Positions 39,651 through 51,764 of a DNA stretch of 64,000 nt are shown here, in pieces (positions within the stretch are counted from its first letter, which is position 1; each line of letters starts with the position of its first letter). Origin of the DNA: Pelecanus crispus (taxonomy: Eukaryota; Chordata; Aves; Pelecaniformes; Pelecanidae); assembly GCF_030463565.1 (NCBI RefSeq), contig NC_134661.1:7340542-7404541 (forward strand). The letters run 5' to 3'. The position numbers were made by a program, and so were the translations under genes. The notes under the pieces are model-generated. The model saw only the letters and a program-made list of their open reading frames with translations. It made no database searches and was not told the DNA's origin.

Positions 39651-42600
39651 TGGCAGCGTTCCGGCTTCTGTTGTTAAATATTTTAGTAACGCCGTAGCAG
39701 CACGTAAACAGCCGAGTGCTTTATCCCGGGAAGGCGTACCGGAGGAAAGGAAGAGCGTGTCTCTCGGGGTGTGTAATTAATGCTTCCCGTAGAAACAGAT
39801 CTCGGAGTCCATGTGGTGGAACTCGGATCTTGCAGGAATATTTCTGTGGGAGGGAAAGTGACAGGTGGTTTGTGTGGATGTGAATAAGCTTTGCAGCACG
39901 AAAGAGCAGCCTCTCGGGAAAAGCCGCGTCTGGATTAGGACTTGAAGCGGTCTCCGGCACCCATGTCGGCAAGCCCGCGGCGCTCCGGGGTGCTGCTGGG
40001 TCCCGTTGGGATTTTTAGTCCCCCTGGGTGGTTTTGCTCCCGGTTGGAAACGAAGACAAGCCCAGAGAGCCCCTGCCCGCACGCAGCAGGAGCGTGGTTC
40101 CGAGGTGGAGTGATGGGGAGCGCGTGAGGGAAAGCTGCCAGCGTGACGTGCGCTCGCTGCGGAGCCAGGCCACCTGTTGGAGCGTGCTCGTGGGCCTGCC
40201 GGAGAACATCCCCGTGCCCACGAGGTGTGGGGCTGGCTGCGCCGTCCCCTCCTCAGGCGCATGTTTTGCGCTCCCCTTGGAATTTCAGCTGCCTCCTTGA
40301 AACGTAGCCATTCAGGCTGATGACTCTCACATCGCAGAGGGTCGCGGTTTTGCCAGGAGCTTAGACTTTGGTGTTGAGGGCAGCTCCCCGGCACGGCAAA
40401 CTGGCAGCTTCGTGCCCGGTTGTAACCCTGTGCCTGCCTTTTGGGCTGTTTGTGTGTTTCCAAAGCGTAAAGAGGTCACCAAACTCCATGGCTGTCGCAT
40501 CGCTGTGCTGCCCGAGCACGGAGAAGGCACCGCTCGCACCGGGCGGCATGGCACAGAGGTGTCCTGCCGAGGGGCTGTGCCACCCCGCTGGCCCTCCTCG
40601 CGGCATGCAGCTGCAGCGGTGCCGGCAGGGACGGTGGCCACGCCTGGGGGGGACTTCTGCGTGCCTTGTGCTCAGCGGTGGTCGTGGCTGAGAGAGGAAG
40701 GAGAGAACGGAGAAGGCGAGAATGGAGAAAATGTCTGCTCTTTGATGCTCTGCTGAGCGTGGCAGTGTTGTGGTACCCCAGGACACGCGGGAGCTTGGAA
40801 CAGCTTCTCTTACGCTGCTATTTCAGGGGTTTCGGGTGATCTGGATTTCTCTTGCCACCGGGACCTGCCAGGTAACCTCTGCTTTAAAGGCCTGACCTGT
40901 TTGACTCCCCTTGTGCTGCCCGGCCATGCCCCGCTCAGCGCGCGGAGCCCGGGGTTCAGCCAGGGCTGGGGAGCGCTGGGTGTGGCGGAGGACGGCACGG
41001 TTCAGGCAGGTGCACTGTTTCGGTTTACAGCACCCAATTATCTGGTAAGCAAACAAGGAGAGAAGAGGAGCAGCAGACTCCTGACAGGAGGTGGTGTTTA
41101 CTGCTTCCCCGGAGCCGTGGGCTGGGTTCCCGCCTGCTCTCCCGAAGCCGGCGCTGCCAGGCGGCCATTAGCTCGGCAGTCATTGTGCTGGAGGTTTGCC
41201 TCAAATGAAGGGCTAGCCTCGCTGTTTCGTGCCTGCCGCTTCTCGTTTGGGAAACGTGTATCGTCGGGGTGAGCCGGGGACTGCGTGTGAGCCAGATAGG
41301 GCCAGGCAGCTTTGGCTGAGGCTCCCTGGCATTCTAGGGCCACTTGCCCGAGGCTGGAAGAAGCCCCGCAGGAGGCCAGTTTAATGCTGGGGTACAGGCG
41401 AGGGATGCAGCACAGGGTGCGCTCAGAGCCTCGCTTAGCCGCCTTCAGCGATCCCCTGTGATGGCGTGTTCTTGCAGGCATCGACCCGGCCAGGGCTGGT
41501 CCGTGGGGGTCCGCGTGTGAGTCTCGTTCAGCAGAAGCAGGGCTGAAGTTTGGGTTCCTGGGGGGCTCCTGGAGAGGGCTTCCTTTGAATAGCCTCTGCT
41601 TTGGGGAGATACCCCAAACCTGGTCTTCTAGCCGGTCAGCCTTTGAATCGGCACCGAATTTGGGAAGTGCCGCCCGTATCAGAGTGGCGAGGGCTGGAAA
41701 TCTCTCCTTCTCTCTCATTTAGGAACACGAGGTGCAACAACAGGCGCATTAATAGGCAGATTGATGCTGACCTGAAATGGCAGAAGAGCACATCTAGGCA
41801 TAGCTGGAAATGTCCATTCACACATGCACACTCTTAAACGCTCCAGGCAACTGAGTGCTGCTGTCACGGTATGGGGGGCTTTGCACAGAAACTAGAGATT
41901 TTAACTAGGTCTGATCTTCGGGAGATGCCCTGGGGACTCCTGACGGAAGGAGGAGGCTGCCCAGCGTTACGCTGTGATGGCTGAGACTCGACAGGGCTGA
42001 TCTGTGCAAAAACAATGAAAAGGAAAATGGGACTTCAAGATTCAATGCCGTGACAAATTTACCTGCCTTGCTCTGGCACTATTTGCCGTGCTACAGAGAG
42101 CTAATCAGTGGGCAGGAGGCACTGGGTCTGCCTGCCCGGATTTCTCCCGCTCCCCTGTCTCACACACGCACGCTCCATGCGTGCACACACACTATCCCAA
42201 TGACATGCAGAATTGCAAGGGGGGATTACCCAGCAGCAGGAGGCTGAGGGAGAGCTGTGACCGTGCCTTGCGCAGAGCAAAGCACGTTGGCTACGAGCTT
42301 GGCAGGGAGGCAGCAGGGCGCTGAATCATCCGGCCGGCTCTGGTGCCTGTGAGCTGCGCCCGCGTGGCTACGGGCGGCTCCCGGCTCCGGTTGCCCGAAG
42401 CCCAAGCACAGCGTGGGGAGGGAGCGGCGAGGGTGGCCCTGGCGCTGCCGCCCAGCCCTGACTCACACCCACGCAGGCGAGCCACGGCCCCTGCGCGGCA
42501 GCAGCCTGACGCGGCGTCTGCCAGCTGCGCTGGGCAGGACGGGACCGAGCCCCAGCCGGGTGCCGCCTGCCCTGGGGTGCTGCTCCGGGGGCTACTAGCC

Positions 42601-45600
42601 CTGGCTGGGGGCCCACAGGGGCCAGGCTGTGCCGGGGGGGCAGCCGCGGTGGTGCCGGGGCCGAGCAGGGTGCCCCAGGGCGGTGCTTTCCGAGGGCATC
42701 CCTGGGCAGCGGGCCCTGCCAGCGTGCAGGTGCGAGGGCGGCTGCGTGGGCACCACCCGCGAACCCTCACCGCGGGGCAGGTCCGGCCGTGGCCGCCTCG
42801 GTGGCGCAGGGTTAGTCCCCCAGCCTGCTCTCGTCCCCATGCTACGGGAGAGGGGTTCAGTGAAAGCACGGGCGAGCCCCCAAACAGAAAACTCCACGTA
42901 TTTCCTCGGGCTGCGTCATTGCCGCCTTCACCCGGGAGCCTCTCCCAAATGCCTGATGTCCTCCTCCTGGCACCTGCTCTCGCTCTGCCATGCAGATGGG
43001 GATGGGGTGTTAAACACTTGTTTTTTGCTCTTCAAACTGCAGGCTGGGACGAGGGGAGGGGGAGGGAGAACTCTGGGTACCGCTGCCCCGCTTCCTGTGC
43101 TGCTCTGCTTCTCTCTGTATTAAGGCAGATCTTGCAGCTTTAACAGGAAAAACCCATGTTTTGATTCAAGTCGCATGCGAAGTGCACGCGCTGCCCGTTC
43201 CCCGTGGTTTGTACGGGTGCATGACTGCAAACTTTGTGTCGCTAATGGGGAGAAAACGGGGAGATTTCTGCCCGGCAACGCAGCGCGGGCGAGGCGTGGG
43301 CTGTGCCGCGGGGCCGGGCACGGGGCTCCGTCGCTCATCGGGCAGCTGTTATTTTTCCGCTGCCTTTGTGCAAAGCTGGATTCAGCCTGAACGGAGGGCA
43401 GGGAGCGGCGCCTTCGTGCCTTGAACGCTGCGGTCTGAAGGCGCGAGCGGGGAAAACGGCAAAGCCTTTGCAATGTTTGCTCTTCTCACTTTATTTCAGC
43501 TTCACGAAAAAGTGGGTGGGCCAGCTTGAAACAACCCAAAAAACCTGTGGCACTTCGCAAAGCATATGCTTCCTTGGAGGAGAACTGGGCTCATTTGCAC
43601 TCCAGAATGCTGTGTTTGTTTTTCTAGCAAGGACACCGCCAATCCTGATGGTTAACTCGTGCGGAGAGAAGTTCTAGCGTGCGGAAGTGTGTGAATTTGG
43701 GGAATTGAGTTAGAAAAACAAAGAACATATGTGTGCTGTGTGCTTGGCTTCGCAAAAAAGTGAACTCTGCTGCACTAAATGCACGGAGCCAAAAGCTGAG
43801 CGGAGGACTGGAAACAACGTCTGTGGCTGAGCGGGGCCCCAGCGCTGGCCCGCGTCCTCGGCGGCTGCGGAGGGCTGGCGGCGGGAGAGCGGGGAGCAAA
43901 GCCTTTGGCGGGTGCCGGAGCTGGGAGACGTTCGCTTTCGTTAGTGCTGGCAGCGCAGCCAGGCAGCCAGCACCACGGCTCGTGCGTTTCGGAAGCTGCT
44001 CTGGGACCTCTGGCCCGCGTGTCAGACCCTCTCACCGTTGCAGGCAGGGCCGTCCTGTGCTGTAAAGCACCTTTCCAGGCGTCACTGGGAGCACCCCGAA
44101 CTTGAAGAGGTGCGAGGGCTGATGGCGTGCATGGCGAGTGACTCGGGCTGAGCCCGAGGGCTGCGGGCTGCGAAATGCTGCCTTCAGAAAGCGCCGGGGC
44201 TGCCGGCTGCGCGAGGGGAGCGTGCGTGGGGCGAGCGCGCCCGGCCGGCACCCGGCGCTCGCACCAGGACTGCCGGCAGCAGAGCTCGGCCCCTGGGAGA
44301 GGGCTCCCACACGCCTCGGCTGGGGTGGCGGGGCTCAGCGCAGGGCAGGGACGGTTGTGAATAGTGCCGAATTCCCGAGTGCGTGCTCCAGGGGATGTCG
44401 CTGAGCTGCTGCTGCAGTAGCAGTCAAATAAGGGCAAAAAACCCAGTCAAAAGCTGATGAACGATTTGTTCAAAAAATAAAGGCATCGTTAATACACTAC
44501 AAGAGCCAATTAATACCGTTCATCTAGCAATGGCATGTGCTGTGTTGCATCTCCTTGTGCACATACAACACCCTCCTATTGGGTAATGACACTGATTTTG
44601 CGCTGGCAGCCTCGGCAGTAAATAGACAAAGGACATGAGATAAAGCACATAGGAGAATGTGCAACTAGAAGTTGCTGTATCGCCAGCTGTTGGGTTCTTT
44701 GTACGTGTTTCTAAGACCTGGTAATTATCCAGAATTACGTGCCTCAGCAAACGAGGGGGCTTGTCTGGGCACCGGGAGCCAGCGGCACGCTCCAGCGCGG
44801 CGTGGCAGCGCAGCCCCGCGCTACACAATGGCAGCGGCAGCTGCAGGCAAGGGAAATTAAACCCTCCAGTGTTCAGATAAAACACATTTACTTCAAAATG
44901 ACAAGACATGGAAGGGGAGGGAAGGACGTGAATTATCATGGGACGCAACTTGTTACGATGAATACATCGGGTTCTGGAAACGTGCTCCCCACGTTCGCGG
45001 GGCCGGGCGCCGTGCTGGATGCTGCTTCCTCCGCAGGCGCGATGGGAGCTGGCTCCCGAAGGCAGCACCGGGGACCGGCTGCGCAGCAAAATGCTGCTGG
45101 GGCCAGCTTTGGCAGGTGATGGGCGCTGCTGAGCCCACTCCTTGTGGGCCATTTCTGGGCACCTTCGCAGCACAAACCAGGCCGAGGGGCCGGCAGCAGG
45201 ATCTGGGGGACCCTGGTGCCCCGAGGAGCCGGCCTGGGGTAGCTGAGCTGCCTCCCCCCGCCGCTGGCAGCGGGGGTGGGCTGGGATGGAGGTTGCATCC
45301 GAATCGGGTCAGGCTCTGGAGGGGCTGAGTAGCACCATGCTGGGGATCTGCATCCGCCAGCCAGCTGAATTCCTGCTCTGTCGAGGGCCCCTTTCTTACT
45401 GGCGCTAATCCAGCGTAGCAGCTGCAGCAGCTCTGTAGCACTCTGTGCTATCAGTGCCGCGCAGGGCGCCCGATAACCCCCCTTCCTCCCCCGCGCGGGC
45501 AGCAAGCCCTCGCGCTCCCGCACCATGTATGGCCATCGAGCCCTGTGCTCGGGGCGCCTGCTGACTGCCTGGCAGCAGCAAAACACAAACAAGCAGAGCC

Positions 45601-46783
45601 CTGCACCCGGGCGGGCGAGCCGTGGGCGGCCGGGGAGGCAGCGCCCAACCTGCCTCTGCGCTCCCGAGCCCCCGGCTCGCTCCCTCGAAGGAGACGCGTC
45701 TGCCAAGCCCTCTCCTCCTGGCAAGAGGTGTCCCCCGCACGCAGCCACCCCCCAGGAAGCGGCGGCTGGGGCCGCAGTGCCCGTGCCAGCTGGCAGGACG
45801 GAGGGCAGCCATCCCCTGGCCCTTGCCTGTCCCCTCGGGAGGAGGAGAAAGGACGCTGGTGCCGGCCCCGCGGTGCCAGGGGCCAGTTCATAGGTACCGG
45901 GTGCGCTGGCGGGGCCCTCCCTTTGCAGAGCAGCGGTGTCAGCTGGTCCCAGCAGCTTTGGGTGCCCATCCCAAGCGGGTGCAGCAGCAGCTCGGGGTGC
46001 GGAGATGTGCAGCCCCTGCCCCGAGCTGGCAGGGAGTGTCGCAGCCCCGCCGCCGCGTTGTCACACCCAGGCTGGCATCCCTCGAGAAGGGTCTGCGCTC
46101 CGGCCGGGCGCCCCCGCGCAGGGGCAGCGTTGGTGCTTGTGGAGGGGCAGGGATGGGCTCAGCTGTGACGGGGCACCGAGGGCTATGTGCGGTCCCTCCT
46201 TGCTGCTGCAGGTGAGCGTGGGGAGCTGGGGGGGGCAAGCGCGGCCACGAGCTCATATCCCACCAGGGCCGCTGACCTCATTGTAGGAATGTGCTGTAAT
46301 TGCTATGCTAATTGGGACAAATTAAAGCATGCTCTGGGTGAAGGGCACAGCACCGACCTTGATGGAGAGATCACAGCCCTTGTGCTGGCCCCATTGCCTG
46401 CAGCGCAACCTTGAGACTGCACTGAGATCTGTGCCAGGAGCAGAGCCAGCGGTGCAGAGGTGCTTGAAAATATGTCACAGAGCCCCACAAAAAGTCTGTG
46501 TGTCTGTCTGCTGAAACCCTTCCCCTCCTTTGCACCCAGGAGCTGCCGTGTCCCCGTCGGGCTGGGCGCAGCTATGGCACCGGCTGTCGTGGCCGGGCCC
46601 CCGGCTGCTGCCCAGGGCCAGGCTGGCTCCTTCTCCCAGCGTGGGCTGCAAGGGCTGCGCAGCCCTGCCTGCCCGCACAGTCGGGCACGGGCTGCCTCTG
46701 GTCCCTCCGGTGCCCCCCAGCCCCGTCGCGGTGCCCTCCGTCAGCCGCCCGGGTGCTGAGCCCGCTTCTCCCCTCTCTCGCAG
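39305..46783 (+). other. Presumed FXYD6 intron 1
   Basis: About 7.5 kb with no recognised exon. Low-GC islands at about 41.7-42.1, 43.48-43.76, 44.40-44.72 and 46.26-46.35 kb could be regulatory. The last contains GTAATTGCTATGCTAATTGG, an octamer/homeobox-like stretch. Assignment as intron depends on the promoter inferred above. Confidence 0.45.
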
Positions 46784-46788
46784 CAGCC

Positions 46789-47935
46789 ATGGAGGCAGTG
46801 CTGATCTTCCTCTGCTCCCTGATGGTGCCGGCGGCTGTGGCAGACGGTGGGTGCCAAGCGGTCCCGCGGGCGGGAGGTGGCAGGGGCGCGGGAAAAGGCT
46901 GCGGGGCCCCGGAGGACGGTCGCCCCTCCGATCCAAGGGGGCTGGAGCGGGGCGTGGGGCGGCAGCCCCAGCGGGGAGCGGGGCGGTGGGGGGCTGCAGG
47001 GGCTCGGCCGGAAGGCTTGCTCGCCTCACACCCCTCGTCTGCTTATTTGCAGTGGGCACCCAGGAGAAGGAGGAGGACCCCTTTAACTACGGTGAGCGCC
47101 GCCGTGCGTGGGGATGGGTGTGCTGGCGGGGACGGGTGTGCATGGGCGATGGCGAGCAAAAGAGGCTGCCCCACGAGCAAGCCCCCGTGTCTCCTCCCTC
47201 CAGATTACCAGAGCCTGAGGATCGGGGGGCTGGTGTTCGCCGTGGTCCTGTTCACCGTCGGCATTCTCCTCATACTCAGTAAGTCAGGGACCATGTGGGT
47301 GCTGGGCATGCGGGTTGGGGCGGTGGGGGCCATTCTCATGGGGGGCAGCTGTTGGGAAAGGCCGTGGCCCGTTCCCGCTTTGGCCACGCTCATGTCGCTT
47401 CTCTCCCCTTGCAGGCAGGAGGTGCAGGTGCAGTTTCAACCAGAAGCCCAGGTGAGTGAGGGCAGCGTCTCCCTTGGAGAGCCTCTCTGCCCTGTGCTCA
47501 GCTCTTCCCGGGCTCCCTCCCGCAGCTGGCAGAGTGGCCGCGCTCTCAGAGCGTCCCTTTCGGGTGCCTGGTGCCCAAAGCAGAGGCGTGCTCTGCTGCA
47601 GAGCTCCTGGGTGGTGAAGCAGCTCTGCACGCTCCCCGGGCACCTTCCCCGGCGTGCCCCCGCGCTGCCGGGCATCCCACCCCCTGGGACGGGGTGCAGG
47701 TCCCAGCCGCCCTCACTGTGCACCTCTTTCTTGCAGGGCTCCGGGGGACGAGGAGGCTCAGGGCGAGAACCTGATCACCTCAAACGGTAAGGTCGCCCGT
47801 CCCGCGCCGCACGCGCTCTGCCGCTGCTGCTGCGTCGCACTCGCCTGCCCGCGGAGCACGCAGCTCTGGGCAGGCGCTGCGAACAGCTCTGCTCTTCCCT
47901 TTGCAGCAACGGGAGCACAGAAAGCAGAGAACTGA
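46789..47935 (+). CDS. FXYD6: FXYD domain-containing ion transport regulator 6 (phosphohippolin), six coding exons
   Basis: Join 46789-46846, 47053-47091, 47204-47278, 47415-47451, 47737-47786, 47907-47935: 288 nt, 95 residues, the same length as human FXYD6. It is a small type I membrane protein that binds Na,K-ATPase and tunes its cation affinity. Signal peptide residues 1-18 (MEAVLIFLCSLMVPAAVA), short acidic ectodomain (GTQEKEEDPF), the FXYD signature PFNYDYQSLRIGG, one helix (LVFAVVLFTVGILLILS), then the Cys-containing RRCRCSFNQKPR and the tail GDEEAQGENLIT...AQKAEN. Signature, core and tail agree almost residue for residue with the human sequence as I remember it. The ATG sits in CAGCCATGG, a strong start context directly after the splice acceptor. 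The stop is only 14 bases before a GTGAGT donor (47950), so the 3' UTR continues in another exon. Confidence 0.97.
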
Positions 47936-48530
47936 ACAAGAGCCATGCGGTGAGTCCCAGGGCTGCCGCAGCCCGGCCCAGGCCAGCGTGGGAGGTGGCA
48001 CGAGGGCTGTCGTGGCCTCAGTGCTGGGAAGGAAGCGGGGGCAGCTGGGGCTGTGTAGGGGGGCAACAGCGGGGCTCCGAGTAGACCAGTCTGCTGGACT
48101 GGGCAGCTCTGCATCCCCAGCTCGGTGCAGCAGCGAGCCCTGCTAGGGGCTGTGGCGGGGAAACATGCAGTGCTGGCGAGGTCCTGGGTGTCTTGTGATC
48201 AGCAAGCCCCCGCAGCCCAGCAGGAAAAGGAAGCATCTGTCCGGATTTTCCCTTGTATTGTGTTTCCTTTCCTTCTGCTCCTCCACCCCAAAGCGGTTTT
48301 ATTTTTAGGGCCTCTAGAGAACTGAGCACAAGTCCCCTGGGGCATCTCGGTCCTCGCCGGCAGTCAGAGCTCCCCCGAGCTCCTGGGCCACGGCCCGCTT
48401 TCGGAGAGGGGGGCAAGTCTGGAGCCCGTGCTGGCGGGAGCGCGGTTTGTGCTGCTGGCGGGCGAGCCCTGCGCAGGGAAGGGCGGCAGTGCTGCTCCCA
48501 GCCTGACGCGCTGCTCTCCTTCCCGTGCAG

Positions 48531-50500
48531 ACCCACAGACCTGAGGACAGATGCTCGGACCGCAGATGCCAGTGGCCTGCGAGGAAACTGAAATCGCAGC
48601 AACAGGTCCCTCTAAGGAGATGCGAAGCTGCTGTGTCTGTGTTACCCTCTGTACTTCAGCACCGGTTCTCTGTTTACTAACCCGACTTAACTCCGCTCAC
48701 CGTCCTCTCTGCCTCCCGTGGTGTGTAATGTTGACGTGAGATGATCATTACCGCTAGGGCTAGTTGTTGCTGATGTTGTAATAGTGACTTTCTCTTCACT
48801 TTTCTCGTGCTGTGGATGTGATTCTGGCTGTGTGCAGCTGGCAGGCGCTGCCCCTCTGGGCCGCCCCCCAAGCCCAGGATGGGGAGCCGCGGGGCAGGGC
48901 GGCACGGGCTGCGGTGCAGGGAGCCCGCTGCAGCCCCAGCGGGGCCCCGCGTCCCCCCACCCTTCCCGGAGCCGCAGGCTCGTGGGTCCCCCCGGCTGGC
49001 TTTGGGCAGGGCTCGGGGACCAGCCCGGTGGCATTCCGGGGGCCTGCCCAGCGTGACTCGGGACCGCGCGTTGCCGTTTCAGCAATAATCCTCCTGCGCA
49101 CCCCCGGCCCAAAGGCAGCCGCGGCGAAGGGCGAGTCAGGCGGGGACGTCCCACAGCTTGGCTGCCCTGGGTGGTGGCACCTGGGTGCTGGATTTAAGGC
49201 TGAAGGCAGCTCCCCTTTCTCACCCGCTCGGCACTCCCTGTTTGTGTCCCTGGCTAAAACCAAGCCGTCTGTGGGGGATGCTGTTCCGAATGTGAGGAAA
49301 AGCTGTGGCGGCAGAGAAGCCCGTGAAATCCCCCAGCAAGGTGACCTGTGAAAGAGGGCGGCCGTGCAGCGGTGACCCTGCTAACCAGCACAAAGCAGTT
49401 CCTCGCCAACGCTCTGCCTGCCCGTGAGAGGGAGGTGGGCAGGTCAAACAGTCTCCGAGGGCTAAAGAGAAACACGGGCTGAAGGGAAGACCCTGTCCTT
49501 GCTTGTCTCCGGCAGGGAAGGGGCAGCGGTGTTTCCTCCTGGTGCTCCCTGCCCTTCCCGATGCCTTGTCGCTCCCTGTGCCATGGTCCAGGACACAGTG
49601 CTGCGTGTCGTCCCGTGGAGGCTACGTGTCGTCAGCCCCCCGGTGTCAACTGCCCCTTCTCCCTGCGGAGCAGCAGCGAGCGATGCTCGGGGGCTTTGCA
49701 CGCCCGAGCTTGCACAGTGGCGACGTGCCGGCTCCAGAGGGGCTGAGCCCAGTGTCCATCGTCACCTTGTGTCTGCTCGTGGGTCGGAGACAAACCTGTG
49801 AGTCTGGCCCCTTCCCCCAGCCCGTGGGCGTGCGAAACCGTGGCCTCAGCTGGGGCTGGGGACGGCCAGCTCGGCTGTGGGTGCTTGCCAAGGCAGGGTC
49901 AGCCCAGGCAGCAGTGGGGGGTCCCCAGGGCTGTGTTGAAGCACGTCAGAGTGCCATCCACGTGCCGGGAAGAGGTTCTTCTCCTCCAGGACGGTTTTGA
50001 GAGGGTTTTCTGCTCTGCCCACCCCACCGCAGTGGCCCTGCCTCCAGCGTGGACTGTGTCCCCGTGTGCTTTGCATCCCTTGGCGGCACTGGGAAGCACG
50101 CTCTGTCCCATCTGTGCGGGGCACAGGGACCGTGTCTCCGGCACCCTGTCCCTTCCCTTCCTTGCGGCCGTCGCAGGGAGCGAGCTCTGCTTGCCTCCTG
50201 CCTCCGCTGCTCCGCAGCCCTGGGCAGAGCAGACCCCGCGCAGCCCAGCCCCCGAGTGTCAGCTGTGTGCGTGTCCCGCGTCGGAGTGCCCATGGTGTCT
50301 GTAGTGTGCCGTCGGTGTTCACACGAAACAAAGAAATCCCTGTGGTGTGTAGAAATGGCAAAATCCTGACTGTTGTAAAATAAACTGAGCTATTGTGTTT
50401 CCTTTTAAATAGGCGACTGTGCTGCTGTGGTGAAGGACCGGTGTGTTCTGTGCTGTGACCTAAGGGGGGAAAGGAATAAAATATCCTTTCTATCGGTGCC
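48531..50500 (+). other. FXYD6: FXYD6 3' UTR exon with two poly(A) signals
   Basis: An acceptor (CCCGTGCAG) at 48530 would receive the donor at 47950 just after the stop. The exon would then run to AATAAA at 50379-50384 or 50475-50480. Boundaries are inferred from splice and poly(A) motifs. No protein-coding resemblance within. Confidence 0.5.
50379..50480 (+). terminator. FXYD6: Tandem poly(A) signals for FXYD6
   Basis: AATAAA at 50379-50384, followed by TTGTGTTTCC, and AATAAA at 50475-50480. Both are followed by T- or GT-rich sequence. They are the first canonical hexamers I found after the FXYD6 stop. Confidence 0.5.
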
Positions 50501-51680
50501 TGGCTGCGTCGTCTCAAGGGCCATGGCGTTTCCAGGGCTCGGGGGAAAGGCTGCGGGGAACGGGACAGGGGCCGAGGGCTGCAGCTCTGCCGGGAAGGCT
50601 GGCTGGGCGAGCGGGCGGGCAGCTTCCCACGCTGTCCCTCGGCGCCGGGCAGCGCTGGCAGCCAGGCTGGGGCGGAGGGGAGCAGTGGCAGCGCGACCGC
50701 GGGCAGCACAGACGGGCTTTGTGCTAGCGGCGGCGGGCTGTCCCAGCCCCTGCCCTGCCGTGCTCTTTTCTGCAGCCAGCAGCAGTTTCAACAAAAGCCA
50801 GGGACCGTGTGAAGGGAGCGCGTGAGCGGCCAGCCCGGCTGCACAGCCCCGAGGGAGGTGGGCACAGAGCCCCCTTGTCCCTCGGCCTTTCAGGAGCTTC
50901 TGTGTCGCAGTCGCTGGGACGCTGAGCACTGCCGTGGCTCCGTGGCGGCAGGACAGCCCCACGCACCACCCTCCCGGGGCTTGGCCTCACCCCGCAGCAC
51001 CGGGGCTGAGCTACGTGGGCTCCGGGCGCCCGTGCTCCTCGGCCGGGGCTGAGCCCTGGGCATGGCAAGGGGAGCGCTCCCCTGGGCTCCCCCGGCCACC
51101 GCAGCGCTAATCGGCTTCAGCGCATGACTCCCGATGGCGAGATTAGAGCAAACTGGATTGAACAGCCCGCCTGGCACCTGGCCTCGCCGCCCGGGGCCAG
51201 CACAGCTCTGAGGGGTGCAGCATCCCGGTACCCGCCCCCGGTCCAGGGTGTACCGCGGAGATCGCTGTGCCAGGGTGCCGCGGGGCCCCCCCGTCAGCTC
51301 GACGCTGGGCTGGGAGGAACTGACCCGGCTGTTTTGGGGCCCTGCGGCGCCGGGCTGCGGGGATGGGGCGTGCTGCCTGCTTCTCGCTAGCAAAAGGCAG
51401 TCGCAGCCCGGAGCTGAGCCCATCCCTCTGCCCCCTGCCTCGGGCTCGCCTCTGCGGCGGGGGGTGAAGCCTGGTTGTCCTGATGTTTGGAGGGCGAGGG
51501 AGGGTATGCCACCCCCCCCTGGCTGGGACAGGGACACCCGCAGCTCCGGGGGGCCCAGCCCTCCCCGCCAGCTGGCACGGTGGGTGCGCACCCTGCCCTC
51601 CCCTCCCGGGCCTCCTTCCCAAAGGTGGGTGGGAGCCCTGTGCCTCCCCTCGTGACTGCGATAAACATTACACCGAGGCC

Positions 51681-51693
51681 GTTAATGTTTAAT
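51681..51693 (+). promoter_or_regulatory. HNF1-like binding site upstream of FXYD2
   Basis: GTTAATGTTTAAT matches the HNF1 consensus GTTAATNATTAAC at 11 of 13 positions (allowing N). A second half-site, AATTAAC (GTTAATT on the other strand), lies at 51708-51714. Both are 50-85 bases before the FXYD2 ATG. HNF1B is known to activate FXYD2 in mammalian kidney, so a conserved control site is likely, though not shown here. Confidence 0.5.
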
Positions 51694-51764
51694 GAGGTTT
51701 GTCTCCCAATTAACGTGCTTTCCCGTGGGCGACCGCTCCCAGAGCCGGACGACACGCCGACGCG

